Source: Rhodanobacteraceae bacterium (GTDB taxonomy: Bacteria; Pseudomonadota; Gammaproteobacteria; Xanthomonadales; SZUA-5). From it: a DNA stretch of 64,000 bases. Shown here piece by piece: positions 20,401-29,821 of this stretch. A program made the translations under genes and the position numbers. The notes beneath the pieces are model-generated. The model worked only from the letters and a program-made list of their open reading frames with translations, had not been told where the DNA came from and ran no database searches. The stretch lies in assembly GCA_016713135.1 (NCBI GenBank), contig JADJPR010000022.1:248001-312000 (forward strand), written 5' to 3'. Position 1 is the stretch's first letter. Every line of letters starts with the position of its first letter.

Positions 20401-21675
20401 ATGAATCCAGCCAGCATCGAAGCCCTGTTGTCGATCGTGCTCGTGCAATGGGTGCTGATCATCCTGGCTGCGCGCCTCGGCGGGTGGCTGGCGGTGCGCA
20501 TGGGCCAGCCGCCGGCTGTGGGCGAGATCTGCGCCGGTCTGGCGCTCGGCCCGTCGGTGCTGGGCCTGATCTGGCCCGAAGCCTTCGCATTGCTGTTCCC
20601 GAAAGAAGGCGCCGACCTGCTGCGCTTCCTCGGCAAGCTCGGCCTGATCTTGTTCCTGTTTCACGTCGGCCTGAATTTCGACTTCTCGCACCTCAAAGGG
20701 CGCTCGCGCAGTGTGCTGGCGGTGGCGGCGGTGGGCATCGCGCTGCCGTTTGCGTTGGGACTCGCCGTTTCGCCCTGGCTGCACGCACAGTTTGCGCCGG
20801 ACGCCAGCCTGGCGGGACTGGCGTTTTTCGTCGCCATCGCGATGAGTATCTCGGCGCTGCCGATCATGGGCCGCATCCTGATGGAACTGGGGCTCGAGCG
20901 CTCGCTGATCGGCATGACTGCGCTGAGTGCCGCCGCGATCGACGACCTGATCGGATGGATCGGCCTGGCGGCGATTGCGGCACTGGTCGGCGCCGGCATG
21001 GTCGGATTCAAGCCGCTGCTGCAGATCGCCGGACTGGCGCTGCTGGCGCTGGTGCTGCTCAAGGTGGCCAGGCCTCTGCACGCGCGGGTGCTGCAGCGGC
21101 ACGCAGCCCTGTCGCCGGGCCATTTGCTGTTCCTCGCGCCGACGCTGTTGCTGAGCTGCCTCGCCACCTATTACCTCGGCGTGTTCGCGATCTTCGGCGC
21201 ATTCGCGCTGGGCGTGGCCCTGCACGGGCAGGGCAACCTGGAGCAGCGCTGGGACGAGCGCTACGCCGATCCTGTGCGCCTGCTGCTGGTGCCGGTGTTC
21301 TTCACCTACACCGGCCTCAATACCCGCATCGGTGAGTTCGACAGCACCCTCGCCTGGGTGGCGTGCGGCGCGGTGATCCTGCTCAGCGTGCTCGGCAAGT
21401 TTGGCGGCTGCTACCTTGCCGGGCGCTGGTCCGGCCTGGCGCACCGCGAGGCGGGAGCCGTGGCTTCGCTGATGAACACGCGCGCGCTGATGGGGCTGAT
21501 CGCGGTGTCGCTGGGCCTGGAGCTCGGGGTTCTGAATGGCCAGCTCTACACCATGTTCGTGCTCATGTGCCTGGTCACCACCGCAATGGCCGCGCCCCTG
21601 CTGCGCAGCTTCCTCGGCGGCCAGGCGGTGCATTGGGCCTCGGTGGACGGCGTGCGCGCACTCGCGGCGCGATGA
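20401..21675 (+). CDS. CPA2-family (Kef-like) cation/proton antiporter
   Basis: 424 residues from the ATG at 20401; the frame extends upstream but with Arg-rich non-membrane sequence. About 12 membrane segments are visible, from IEALLSIVLVQWVLIILAAR to the end. Family hallmarks include GQPPAVGEICAGLALGPSVLG after the first helix, GLILFLFHVGLNFDFSHLKG, the half-helix region SISALPIMGRILMELGLERS followed by AIDDLIGW, and the late segment SLMNTRALMGLIAVSLGLELG. No cytoplasmic TrkA-N or USP domain is attached, so it is shorter than KefB/KefC. Likely exchanges K+ or Na+ for protons across the inner membrane. Ion preference cannot be read from the sequence. Confidence 0.85.
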   Translation: MNPASIEALLSIVLVQWVLIILAARLGGWLAVRMGQPPAVGEICAGLALGPSVLGLIWPEAFALLFPKEGADLLRFLGKLGLILFLFHVGLNFDFSHLKGRSRSVLAVAAVGIALPFALGLAVSPWLHAQFAPDASLAGLAFFVAIAMSISALPIMGRILMELGLERSLIGMTALSAAAIDDLIGWIGLAAIAALVGAGMVGFKPLLQIAGLALLALVLLKVARPLHARVLQRHAALSPGHLLFLAPTLLLSCLATYYLGVFAIFGAFALGVALHGQGNLEQRWDERYADPVRLLLVPVFFTYTGLNTRIGEFDSTLAWVACGAVILLSVLGKFGGCYLAGRWSGLAHREAGAVASLMNTRALMGLIAVSLGLELGVLNGQLYTMFVLMCLVTTAMAAPLLRSFLGGQAVHWASVDGVRALAAR

Positions 21676-21761
21676 CCGGGCCGTCGGCACGCAGCGAAAG
21701 CTGGAGCCGATAATAATGGGCAGGGGGTCAGCTGCAATCTTGCGCCGGCAATCTCGCCAGC

Positions 21762-21787
21762 AACTCCGATGGCGCCATCGGCGAGTT
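21762..21787. terminator. Palindromic hairpin downstream of the antiporter gene
   Basis: CCGATGGCGCCATCGG (21766-21781) is a perfect 16-bp palindrome, extended by outer AACTC/GAGTT arms with a small bulge. It lies about 90 bp after the antiporter stop in the 253-bp gap before the S9 peptidase. It lacks a U-run; the rest of the gap shows nothing recognisable. Confidence 0.35.
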
Positions 21788-21928
21788 CTCGCCCTCGGTG
21801 TTTGCATCCGCCACGCCTTGTTTGGCTGGTCGCTACGCGTCGGCTGGGCCAGCTGCGCCGAAAGGCAGATGCCGCCGCGCTTGCGCGGTGGCAGACTCGG
21901 CTCCCCCTGAATCGCGCGAGTCCCGATC

Positions 21929-23977
21929 ATGCTGCGAACCCTGAGCCTGGCTCTGTTGCTGGCGCCGCTGGCCGCCGGCGCCGAGGTGCGTCCTTTCGAT
22001 GTCGATGACCTGGTGCGGCTGGACCGCGTCTCCGACCCGCAACTCAACGCCGACGGTACCCGCCTGGTCTACGCGCTGCGCCAGACCGACTGGGATGCCA
22101 ACAAGGGCGTGCAGAGCCTGTGGCAACTGGCCCTCGACCAGAAGAACGCGCAACCGCGACGGCTGACAGCGCCGGGATCCAGCGCGATGCATCCGCGCTT
22201 TGCCGGCGACAAGCTGTATTTCCTGTCGACCCGCAGCGGCTCGGCCCAGGTCTGGCTGCTCGACGGCCCGGGCGAAGCGCGGCCGGTCACCGAGCTGCCG
22301 CTGGACGTGGGCGGATTCCTGCTGTCGCCGGACGGCAAGCGCATTGCGCTGGCCCTGGAGGTATATCCCGAGTGCGGGGCGGACTTCGCGTGCAGCAAGA
22401 AAAAGGCCGCGGACGACGAAGCTGAGAAGACCAGCGGCACCAAACACGACAAGCTCTTCATCCGGCACTGGGACACCTGGCAACGCGGCACCCGCGCGCA
22501 GTTGTTCCTGATGGACCTGGACGTCGAGGGCAAGGCCGCCGGGAATGCGCGCTGGCTGACTCGTGGCATCGACGGCGACGCCCCGACCAAGCCCTTCGGC
22601 GACATGGGCGAAGTGGCCTTCTCTCCGGATGGCAGCAAGCTGGTTTTCACCGCGCGCATCGCCGGCAAGTCCGAGCCCTGGTCCACCAATACCGATCTGT
22701 ATGAAGTCTCGACCACGGCGGACGGAGTGCCACGCAACCTGACGCCGACCTATCCCGGCTATGACACCACGCCGGTGTACTCGCCGGACGGCAAGCGCAT
22801 TTACTGGCGCTCGATGGAACGCGCCGGCTACGAGGCCGACCGCAACCGCATCCTGGAGCTGACCCTCGCCAGCGGCGGCGTGCGCGAAGTGGCGCCAAAC
22901 TGGGACCGTTCGCCGGACGGGCTGACGCTGTCGGATGACGGCCGCACGCTGTACGTGCCGGTGGACGACCTCGGCGAGCACCCGCTGTATTCGGTGGACG
23001 TCAGGACCGGCGCAGCGAAGCGCCTGACCGGCGCCGGCCAGGTCAGTGGATTTGCCCTTGGCGCGAAGGCGATCTACGCCGCCATCGACGACCTCGATTC
23101 GCCGGCGGACATCCACCGCGTGCCGCTGGGCGGCGGTGCCTCGACGCAACTGACGCAGGTGAATGCCGCGCGGCTCAAGGATGTGGCCTTCGGCGCCTAT
23201 GAGCAGTTCAGCTTCAAGGGCTGGAACGACGAGACGGTCTACGGCTGGGTGGTCAAGCCGGTCGGATTCGAGGCCGGCAAGCGGTACCCGGTGGCCTTCC
23301 TCGTGCACGGCGGCCCGCAGGGCTCGATGGGCAACAGCTTCCACTACCGTTGGAACCCGCAAACCTATGCCGGCAAGGGTTTCGCCGCAGTGTTCATCGA
23401 TTTCCATGGCTCCACCGGCTACGGCCAGGCCTTCACCGACGCGATCCGCGGTGACTGGGACGGCAAGCCGCTGGAAGACCTGCAGAAGGGTCTGGCCGCA
23501 GCCGCGGCGAAGTACGACTTCCTTGATACCAGCCGCGCCTGCGCGGGCGGCGGCAGCTACGGCGGCTACATGATGAACTGGATCGCCGGCGCCTGGCCGG
23601 ATGCCTTCCGCTGCCTGGTGACCCACGCCGGCATCCTCGACAACCGCTTCATGAGTTACACCACCGAGGAACTCTGGTTCGACGAATGGGAGTTCGAAGG
23701 CACGCACTATGACAAGCCCGAGAACTTCGAGAAGCACAACCCGGTCAACCGGGTGAAGGACTGGAAGGCGCCGATGCTGGTGATCCACGGCATGCTCGAT
23801 TTCCGCGTGCCCTTCGAACAGGGCATCGCCGCGTTCACCGCCGCCCAGCGCCGCGGCATCGACAGCGAATTCCTGTGGTTCCCGGACGAGAACCACTGGA
23901 TCCTGAAGCCGCAGAACTCGGTGCAGTGGCACCGCACGGTCGAAGCGTGGATGACCAGGCACACTCAGGCCCGTTGA
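21929..23977 (+). CDS. Secreted S9-family peptidase (prolyl oligopeptidase/acylaminoacyl-peptidase type)
   Basis: 682 residues with a signal peptide (MLRTLSLALLLAPLAAGA). Residues about 30-390 form a WD40-like beta-propeller (repeated SPDG motifs such as VAFSPDGSKLVFTA and VYSPDGKRIYWRS). The C-terminal alpha/beta hydrolase has HGGPQGSMGNSFHYRW, the nucleophile elbow GGGSYGGYMMNW, the acid in IHGMLDFRVPFEQG and the base in PDENHWILKP, so the Ser-Asp-His triad is complete. It cleaves short peptides in the periplasm or outside. The stop is only 5 bp from the Sel1-repeat gene, so the two probably share an mRNA. Confidence 0.9.
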   Translation: MLRTLSLALLLAPLAAGAEVRPFDVDDLVRLDRVSDPQLNADGTRLVYALRQTDWDANKGVQSLWQLALDQKNAQPRRLTAPGSSAMHPRFAGDKLYFLSTRSGSAQVWLLDGPGEARPVTELPLDVGGFLLSPDGKRIALALEVYPECGADFACSKKKAADDEAEKTSGTKHDKLFIRHWDTWQRGTRAQLFLMDLDVEGKAAGNARWLTRGIDGDAPTKPFGDMGEVAFSPDGSKLVFTARIAGKSEPWSTNTDLYEVSTTADGVPRNLTPTYPGYDTTPVYSPDGKRIYWRSMERAGYEADRNRILELTLASGGVREVAPNWDRSPDGLTLSDDGRTLYVPVDDLGEHPLYSVDVRTGAAKRLTGAGQVSGFALGAKAIYAAIDDLDSPADIHRVPLGGGASTQLTQVNAARLKDVAFGAYEQFSFKGWNDETVYGWVVKPVGFEAGKRYPVAFLVHGGPQGSMGNSFHYRWNPQTYAGKGFAAVFIDFHGSTGYGQAFTDAIRGDWDGKPLEDLQKGLAAAAAKYDFLDTSRACAGGGSYGGYMMNWIAGAWPDAFRCLVTHAGILDNRFMSYTTEELWFDEWEFEGTHYDKPENFEKHNPVNRVKDWKAPMLVIHGMLDFRVPFEQGIAAFTAAQRRGIDSEFLWFPDENHWILKPQNSVQWHRTVEAWMTRHTQAR

Positions 23978-23982
23978 GCCGG

Positions 23983-26238
23983 ATGCGCATGCCCGCCGGC
24001 GTCGGCTTGCGCCTGCTGGCGGGCATCGCGGCCCTGCTGGTGGCCGTCGGCGCTTCGGCGTCGGCGGCGCCACCGCTTGCGCAGCGCTGGCAGCGCTTCA
24101 TCGATCACGCGCGTTTCGAGGATGTGACCGCCAGCTACGACGTGCTGGTCAGCTTCGACCAGGCGCAGGGCAGCCTTGCGGAACGCTGTGCCGTGGTTGC
24201 GATAGAACTGGGCAACTCCCGGCGCACCCATCCCTTCAGTCCGCTGCTGGCGCAATTGGTCGAACGCTGCGCGGCGGACGCGGCTGCACGCGAACGGGCA
24301 ACAGCCGAGTCGGTCGCGCTGCGCGAGTTCCTGCTGGCGGATGACGCCGGCCGGACTGCGCGCAAGCCGGTGCTGGTGATGACCGAGGCGGATGCCGTTG
24401 CACTGGTCGAGCACCTCGGCGGCGAGCCCCTGTACGGCCGCTACGAGGTCATGCGGCCAGCGGGCAGCGTCCAGTTCGTCGCCACCTGGCGGGACCCCGC
24501 GCAGCAGCGCGAGCACAAGCTGTACTTTGACATTCTCGAGCTCTGGCATCTGCTCAAAACCGCCCCGGGAGAAGAGCGCTACCCGGCATTCGAGCAGGGC
24601 CTGACCCAGCGCTTCCTGCAGGAATCGATGGCCGCCGGCAACAGCGCCGCGGAACTGGCAGCGATCACCACGGCACTCGCGCGACGCGAACTCGCGCCCG
24701 CCGAGGCGGCCCAGCGAATCGAGGGACTGGCCCTGTCGGGCCTGACCGCGGCTGCGCTGGAACTGCTGCCGCTGTGTCTGGCGCTGGACGACGACGGTCG
24801 CTGTGCCGCGAACGCGCTCGACCTGGTGCGCCCGCTGGCCGAGCGCGGCTTGGGCGACGCGATGCTGGTGATGGCGCTGGCGGCATCGCGCAAGGTGGAT
24901 GGGGCAGGCACCGCACGCGATGCCCGTCGCTGGCTGGACCGCGCAGCGAAGCGCCTGGGCCGGGTGGAGGCCGATGTGGCCTACGCCGGACTCTGGCTCG
25001 GTGCGGGCGACCTGGCGAAGGTCGACCGCGACCTGGCGCGCCGGATCCGCGCTGCGGCGAACGGTGGCAGCACCCAGGCCATGTTGTTGCTGGCAGATCT
25101 GCTGCGTCACCGGCGTCTGGCGCCTGTGCGCGGCGAAACCTCAAAGACCTGGTTGCTGCGCGCAGCCGAGCGGGGTTCGCCGGCAGCGCACCGCCGGCTC
25201 GGTGTTGCAGCGCTCAAGCGAGGCGACATTGCGCGCGGATGGCCACTGATCGAAGCCGCGGCGGCGGGCGACGATCGTGCCGCGCTGTCGCTGTTCGCGA
25301 TTGCCATGGAACAGGGGCAGATGGGCCTGGATGCAGACCCGAAGCGCGCGCTCTCCTTGTTCCGGCGCGCCGCCGAACTCGGCAACACCTCCGCGATGCG
25401 GCGCCTGGCTCGCGCCTGGCGCGAGCCCTCGCTGGGACTGCAGGCGAACCCTGGTCGCGCCGAAGCCTGGTACCTGAGCGCGGTGATGCTCGGTGATCGC
25501 AATGCCGCCAGTGAACTCGCAGAGCTGTACCTGTCCGCCACGCCTGGATTCGAAGGAACCCCCAAGGAAGGCTATGCGCTGCTGCAGGAACTGGTGGCGG
25601 ACGGCGTTGCCGGCGCACGCGTGCGCCAGGCCAGCGCGCTGCTGCTTGGACAGGGCATCGAGGCGGATGCTGCGCAGGCCATGGCCCTGCTGCGCGGCAT
25701 GGAAGCGGAGGGGAACAGCGCGGCAGGATTCCGGCTCGGCCAGGTGCTTGAGTTCGGGCAGGGCGGAATGGCGATCGACCTGAGTCAAGCGCGTAGACAC
25801 TACCGGCGCGCGGCCAAGGCGGGCCACCTCGATGCGATGGACTTCTACGCCCGGGCGCTCTACAGCGGTCGCGGCGGCGAGCGCGATCGCGCCGCGGCCG
25901 TGCAATGGTGGGAGCGTGCGGCGCGGCAGCGACACGCGCCGTCGATCGCCAACCTGGCGTGGACGCGTTGCAGCAGCGGCGACGCGGGCCTGCGCGATCC
26001 GGTGGCTGGCACCCGGTTGGTCACTGACGCGCTGCAGCGCAGTCGCAGCGCCAATCTGACCGACACCCTGGCCGCTTGCCTCGCGGCTGCTGGCCAATTC
26101 GAGCAGGCAGCAGCCACGCAGCGCGAGGCACTGGCACTGGCTGCCAGCGATCCCCAACTCGGACCCGGAGCGCGCGAGGGCTTCGCTGCCCGCCTGATCC
26201 TGTACCAGCGCGGCGAAGCCTGGCGCGATCCCGACTGA
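23983..26238 (+). CDS. Exported Sel1-repeat protein
   Basis: 751 residues from the ATG at 23983, five bases after the S9 peptidase stop. The start gives a signal peptide (MRMPAGVGLRLLAGIAALLV, cleavage near ASASAAPP). The first 330 residues are helical without a family I recognise. From about residue 365 there are roughly eight Sel1-like repeats of about 36 residues: STQAMLLLADLLRHRRL, SPAAHRRLGVAALKRGD, NTSAMRRLARAWRE, NSAAGFRLGQVLEFGQGG, HLDAMDFYARALYSGRGGE. Such repeats are TPR-like protein-binding scaffolds. It may work with the neighbouring peptidase; the partner is unknown. Confidence 0.8.
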   Translation: MRMPAGVGLRLLAGIAALLVAVGASASAAPPLAQRWQRFIDHARFEDVTASYDVLVSFDQAQGSLAERCAVVAIELGNSRRTHPFSPLLAQLVERCAADAAARERATAESVALREFLLADDAGRTARKPVLVMTEADAVALVEHLGGEPLYGRYEVMRPAGSVQFVATWRDPAQQREHKLYFDILELWHLLKTAPGEERYPAFEQGLTQRFLQESMAAGNSAAELAAITTALARRELAPAEAAQRIEGLALSGLTAAALELLPLCLALDDDGRCAANALDLVRPLAERGLGDAMLVMALAASRKVDGAGTARDARRWLDRAAKRLGRVEADVAYAGLWLGAGDLAKVDRDLARRIRAAANGGSTQAMLLLADLLRHRRLAPVRGETSKTWLLRAAERGSPAAHRRLGVAALKRGDIARGWPLIEAAAAGDDRAALSLFAIAMEQGQMGLDADPKRALSLFRRAAELGNTSAMRRLARAWREPSLGLQANPGRAEAWYLSAVMLGDRNAASELAELYLSATPGFEGTPKEGYALLQELVADGVAGARVRQASALLLGQGIEADAAQAMALLRGMEAEGNSAAGFRLGQVLEFGQGGMAIDLSQARRHYRRAAKAGHLDAMDFYARALYSGRGGERDRAAAVQWWERAARQRHAPSIANLAWTRCSSGDAGLRDPVAGTRLVTDALQRSRSANLTDTLAACLAAAGQFEQAAATQREALALAASDPQLGPGAREGFAARLILYQRGEAWRDPD

Positions 26239-26268
26239 ACCCTCGGGTTGCGCCGGCGGCGCAAGCGG

Positions 26269-26934
26269 TCAGAGTCCGCCTGCAGACACGCTGCCGGCCG
26301 ACACACCGCCCATTGCCCCAGCCGCCAGTTCCGTTGCATAGCGCTTCTGCAGGATGCCGACGCGCTCGACGTAGACCTGGGTTTCGGCATAGGGCGGGAT
26401 GCCGCCATGGCGCAACACGGCGTTCTCTCCAGCGTTGTAGCCCGCAGCTGCGAGCTCGAAATCGCCGTCGAACATGTCGAGCAGCATCCGCAGATGCTTC
26501 ACGCCCGCGGCAATGTTCTGCTTGGGATCGAAAGCGTTGTCGACGCCGTACATGCCCGCCGTGCCCGGCATCAGCTGCATCAATCCCTGGGCACCCACCG
26601 GCGACAGTGCCTCGTGCCGGAATGCGCTTTCAGCGTGGATGATCGCGCGCACCATTGATTCGTCGACATCATTCAAGCGCGCCGCGGTGGCGATCTCTTC
26701 CCTGTAGGCGGTGACATTCAGGCCGGTATGCGTCCAGTCGATCTTCGAATCGACCTTGCAGGCCGGGCAGGAATACGTGCCAATGATCCGGGCGGCCACG
26801 CCGCGCGGCTTCACGTTGGTGTAGACGGTGACCCCGTTGCGATCGACGTATTTGTAGATGTTCTCGCTCGCCGCCTGGACAGCCTGGGCGGAGAGGAGCA
26901 GGGCAAGGGCTGGCAAAAGCAGTCGTGGAGTCAT
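26269..26934 (-). CDS. Periplasmic lytic transglycosylase with N-terminal DUF4124-like domain
   Basis: 221 residues from the ATG at 26934; the frame extends 16 codons further but without a signal sequence. The start MTPRLLLPALALLLSAQAVQ is a signal peptide. A DUF4124-like strand pair follows (NIYKYVDRNGVTVYTNVKP). The SLT/Slt70-type lysozyme-like domain has catalytic Glu in MVRAIIHAESAF, then PVGAQGLMQLMPGTA, FDPKQNIAAGVKHLR and LAAAGYNAGENAV, all standard for family 1 transglycosylases. It cuts peptidoglycan to 1,6-anhydro products. The tail is a short Gly/Ala/Ser-rich segment. Divergent from the glutathione peroxidase gene. Confidence 0.9.
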   Translation of the reverse strand: MTPRLLLPALALLLSAQAVQAASENIYKYVDRNGVTVYTNVKPRGVAARIIGTYSCPACKVDSKIDWTHTGLNVTAYREEIATAARLNDVDESMVRAIIHAESAFRHEALSPVGAQGLMQLMPGTAGMYGVDNAFDPKQNIAAGVKHLRMLLDMFDGDFELAAAGYNAGENAVLRHGGIPPYAETQVYVERVGILQKRYATELAAGAMGGVSAGSVSAGGL

Positions 26935-27113
26935 CGCAGGGTCAGGATAATGTCGCCAATGGGGCTTGACAGCTGACCTCAAGTATATGACGCAAGTTCC
27001 TGACAGGACACAAGGACAGCCTTCAATTGCAGGCAGACGCAGGATTGTTCACCGAATGCCGATGCGCGGCGTGATTGAATTCGGGTCCAACTCACAGAAG
27101 GCAGGAAGCCCCG

Positions 27114-27656
27114 ATGATCATTCGCATGTTGCTGGCATCGGCTTTGTCGCTTGCGTCACTCGCTGCGCACGCCGCGTGCAGCCCACTGCTGGACCGCAGT
27201 TTCCGGCCGCTCGCCGACAAGACTCCGGTCAACCTCTGCGCGCAGTTCGAGGGCCAGGTCCTGCTGGTTGTCAACACCGCGAGCAAGTGCGGCTTTACAC
27301 CGCAGTACGAGGGTCTGGAAGCACTGCACGCCGAATACGCGGACAAGGGCTTCTCGGTGGTCGGCGTCCCCTCGAACGATTTCATGGGTCAGGAGCCAGG
27401 GACCGAGCAGCAGATCCGCGAGTTCTGCACCCTCACCTACGGCGTGAAGTTCCCGATGTTCGAGAAAGTCTCGGTCAAGGGTGACGCTGCCGACCCCTTC
27501 TACCAGGAGTTGGCGAAGCAAGGCGGAGGAGAGCCCGGCTGGAACTTCCACAAGTACCTGATCGGCAAGGACGGCAATGTCATCAAGGCGTTTGGCAGCC
27601 GGGTCAAGCCCGATGCCGCCGAATTGCGCCAGGCCATCGACGAAGCGCTGCGCTGA
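27114..27656 (+). CDS. Exported glutathione peroxidase-family enzyme (Cys type)
   Basis: 180 residues. The N-terminus MIIRMLLASALSLASLAAHA is a clear signal peptide, which the usual cytoplasmic bacterial Gpx/BtuE lacks. The catalytic motif is NTASKCGFTPQYEGLEALH with Cys in the selenocysteine position. The Trp-Asn pair of the active site is in GWNFHKYLIGKDG. A second Cys in REFCTLTYGVKFPMFEK may be the resolving residue, implying reduction by a thioredoxin-like partner rather than glutathione. The expected FPCNQF-like segment is altered to VPSNDFMGQEPG. Probably removes lipid or hydrogen peroxides in the periplasm. Confidence 0.85.
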   Translation: MIIRMLLASALSLASLAAHAACSPLLDRSFRPLADKTPVNLCAQFEGQVLLVVNTASKCGFTPQYEGLEALHAEYADKGFSVVGVPSNDFMGQEPGTEQQIREFCTLTYGVKFPMFEKVSVKGDAADPFYQELAKQGGGEPGWNFHKYLIGKDGNVIKAFGSRVKPDAAELRQAIDEALR

Positions 27657-27671
27657 GAATCTGGAACGACC

Positions 27672-28049
27672 TCAGGTCAGCAGGCGCGTATCGACCAGAT
27701 CCCACTCTGCATTGCCGGTGGGATCGCGCATCCACAGGTGCAGGAACCAGCGCTCGTTGCCCTTGGGCCAATGTGTCGGCTGGACTTCGATATCGATGTG
27801 GCCGCCCACGCAGTGACCGTGCCCGTGCCACTGTTCGTGTACCGGCGGATTCCACGCCAGGTCCAGACGCAGCAGCCAGTCGTATGCGGGGCGCCGACCG
27901 AAGCGCGTCGTCAGATCCACGCTCATGGTCAGCAGGCCTTGTGCGAAATCGATGGCGACACTGGTTTGCAGCACCTGCGGGGTGCGCCGCGCAGTCGATG
28001 CGGCGATCTGCAAACGACTGGATCGTTCGGATACGAGCACGGTTGGCAT
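27672..28049 (-). CDS. Small hypothetical protein
   Basis: 125 residues, convergent with the glutathione peroxidase gene and downstream of the radical SAM gene on the same strand. It has a plausible beta-rich fold: SVAIDFAQGLLTMSVDLTTR, DWLLRLDLAWNPPVHEQWHG, HCVGGHIDIEVQPTHWPKG, WFLHLWMRDPTG. Several His and Trp residues are clustered but no known motif appears. I do not recognise the family. No signal peptide. Amino-acid composition is balanced and unlike the shadow frames around it, which supports real coding. Confidence 0.5.
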   Translation of the reverse strand: MPTVLVSERSSRLQIAASTARRTPQVLQTSVAIDFAQGLLTMSVDLTTRFGRRPAYDWLLRLDLAWNPPVHEQWHGHGHCVGGHIDIEVQPTHWPKGNERWFLHLWMRDPTGNAEWDLVDTRLLT

Positions 28050-28142
28050 GCCTCCGCTTCGGTGTGCGCGATCAGAGCGCAGATGCGGGCGACGTGCATG
28101 GGTGAAACGACCGGCGTATGCGGCTGGCCGCCGAACGGTTGA

Positions 28143-29657
28143 TTACAAATGGCGCGCCTGGCGCTGCGGGGTGGCCCCGCCAGCGCGCGTCCGCGGTGGT
28201 GGCACCGGCGCTGTTGCGTCCTCGAACCGCAGTCTGGAACGCCCTCCGGCACCGCGGTAATCCGCGAGCAGGGCCGATTCTGCGTCCACGTCACCGCGCT
28301 CGACCAGATACTCGTGCAGCAGGTTGACCAGCCGATCATGCGCCAGTGCATGCGTCTGCCCGGTGCGCGCATACAGCCAGTCGGCAAAGGCCAGGAAACT
28401 GGCGAAAGGCGCAGCGTCCAGCAGGCGTGGCAGGCTGCGCCGGAAGCGACCGGAATTCGCGTACAGATCCCAGTAACGTGCGAAGCGTGCCAGTCGCTGC
28501 ATCGTCGGGAAATCGATCGCGTCGGTTGCCAGGATCTGGTAGGGCGGATCGGGGGCGAAGCGCAGGTCGAATTCGGCCGTGTGCCGCGCGATCGGGGCGC
28601 CGCGCAGACGCTTGAGGATGCCGAACTGGATCTCGTGGGGCGCCAGCGCGACCAGGCGGTCGAATCCCGCCGCAAACGTCGCGACATCCTCTCCGGGCAG
28701 CCCGGCGATCAGGTCCACGTGCAGGTGCGCGCCGCTGTGTTGGCGCAACCAGCGCAGATTGTCTTCCGCGACGCCGTTCTTCTGTCGCCGCGAGATGCGC
28801 TTCTGCACCGCCGGATCGAAAGTCTGGATGCCGATCTCGAACTGCAGCGTACCTGGCGGAAAGCGCGCGATTGCCAGTTTGAGCCGTTCCGGGAGGTGGT
28901 CCGGGATCAGCTCGAAGTGGGCGAATGGCGGATCCTCCGGATGCTCTGCGATCTTGCCGAGGAAGAAGTCCAGCACGGCCAGCGAGGCATCCACCTTCAG
29001 GTTGAAGGTGCGGTCGACGAACTTGAACTGGCGCGCGCCGCGCTGGTACAGATGCTCCAGGGCATCCAGGAAGGGCTGCAAGGGGAACGGCCACGCGGTC
29101 TGGTCCAGCGCCGACAGGCAGAACTCGCACTTGAAGGGGCAGCCGCGCGAGGCCTCGACGTACAGGTGCCGCTGGCGGATGTCTTCGTCGGTGTACTCGC
29201 CATAAGGCATGGCCAGCGTATCCAGCGGAGGCTGCACCCCAGCGATCACGCGCGTCGCAGGCGGATCGCCGTCGAGAATCCGCTGCGCGAGCGCCGCAAA
29301 ACTGATGTCGCCCCACCCGGTGATGACAAAGTCGGCGAGCGCGCAGATCCGCTGCTGGTCGACCTCATGGCTGACCTCGGGCCCGCCGAGCACGATCACG
29401 ATCCCCGGGGCGAGCAACTTGAGCTGGGCGACCAGCCGCGTGGTCTCCTCCACGTTCCAGATGTAGACGCCCAGTCCGATCACCCTGGGGGAAGCGGCCA
29501 GCAGGCGTTCGACGATTTCCTCGGTCTTCTGCCCGATCACGAATTCCGCGATTGCGCTGCGCGTGCGCAAGGGGCCGAGGTTGGCGCGCAGGCAGCGCAG
29601 GCCGAGCGAGGCATGCGAATAGCGGGCGTTGAGGGTGGAAAGCAGGATGTCGGGCAT
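28143..29657 (-). CDS. B12-binding-domain radical SAM protein, DUF4080 type
   Basis: 504 residues from the ATG at 29657 (MPDILLSTLNARYSHASLGL); the frame upstream of it is non-coding in character. Residues 1-140 form a cobalamin-binding-like Rossmann domain (VIGLGVYIWNVEETTRLVA, IVLGGPEVSHEVDQQ). The radical SAM core follows with the cluster-binding CPFKCEFC in EASRGCPFKCEFCLSALD. A DUF4080-like C-terminal region has LHVDLIAGLPGEDVATFAAG and FGILKRLRGAPIARH. These proteins use a 4Fe-4S cluster and SAM; their substrates are largely unknown. The canonical B12 DxHxxG motif is not evident, so cobalamin binding is uncertain. The final 20 residues are Pro/Arg-rich. Confidence 0.85.
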   Translation of the reverse strand: MPDILLSTLNARYSHASLGLRCLRANLGPLRTRSAIAEFVIGQKTEEIVERLLAASPRVIGLGVYIWNVEETTRLVAQLKLLAPGIVIVLGGPEVSHEVDQQRICALADFVITGWGDISFAALAQRILDGDPPATRVIAGVQPPLDTLAMPYGEYTDEDIRQRHLYVEASRGCPFKCEFCLSALDQTAWPFPLQPFLDALEHLYQRGARQFKFVDRTFNLKVDASLAVLDFFLGKIAEHPEDPPFAHFELIPDHLPERLKLAIARFPPGTLQFEIGIQTFDPAVQKRISRRQKNGVAEDNLRWLRQHSGAHLHVDLIAGLPGEDVATFAAGFDRLVALAPHEIQFGILKRLRGAPIARHTAEFDLRFAPDPPYQILATDAIDFPTMQRLARFARYWDLYANSGRFRRSLPRLLDAAPFASFLAFADWLYARTGQTHALAHDRLVNLLHEYLVERGDVDAESALLADYRGAGGRSRLRFEDATAPVPPPRTRAGGATPQRQARHL

Positions 29658-29821
29658 CGCGCGATTATCGCCCAGCCAACGTGGCCACCGCAGGGCTGTC
29701 CGGCGACACGAAGACACGACCAATGGTGTAGTGAACAGGTCTCAATACGGATGAACAATCGGTTGCATTTCGGTAGAATTCGCCAGGTACTCCGCACCTC
29801 CGCGGTTGCAGGCAGGAACGA

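Noticed and set aside
23965..25110. Antisense frame across the Sel1-repeat gene
   Set aside because: High-GC antisense shadow with no domain; the plus-strand frame has a signal peptide and Sel1 repeats.
29774..29779. TAGAAT as the hybrid kinase promoter
   Set aside because: Good -10 match but no acceptable -35 at 16-18 bp spacing.
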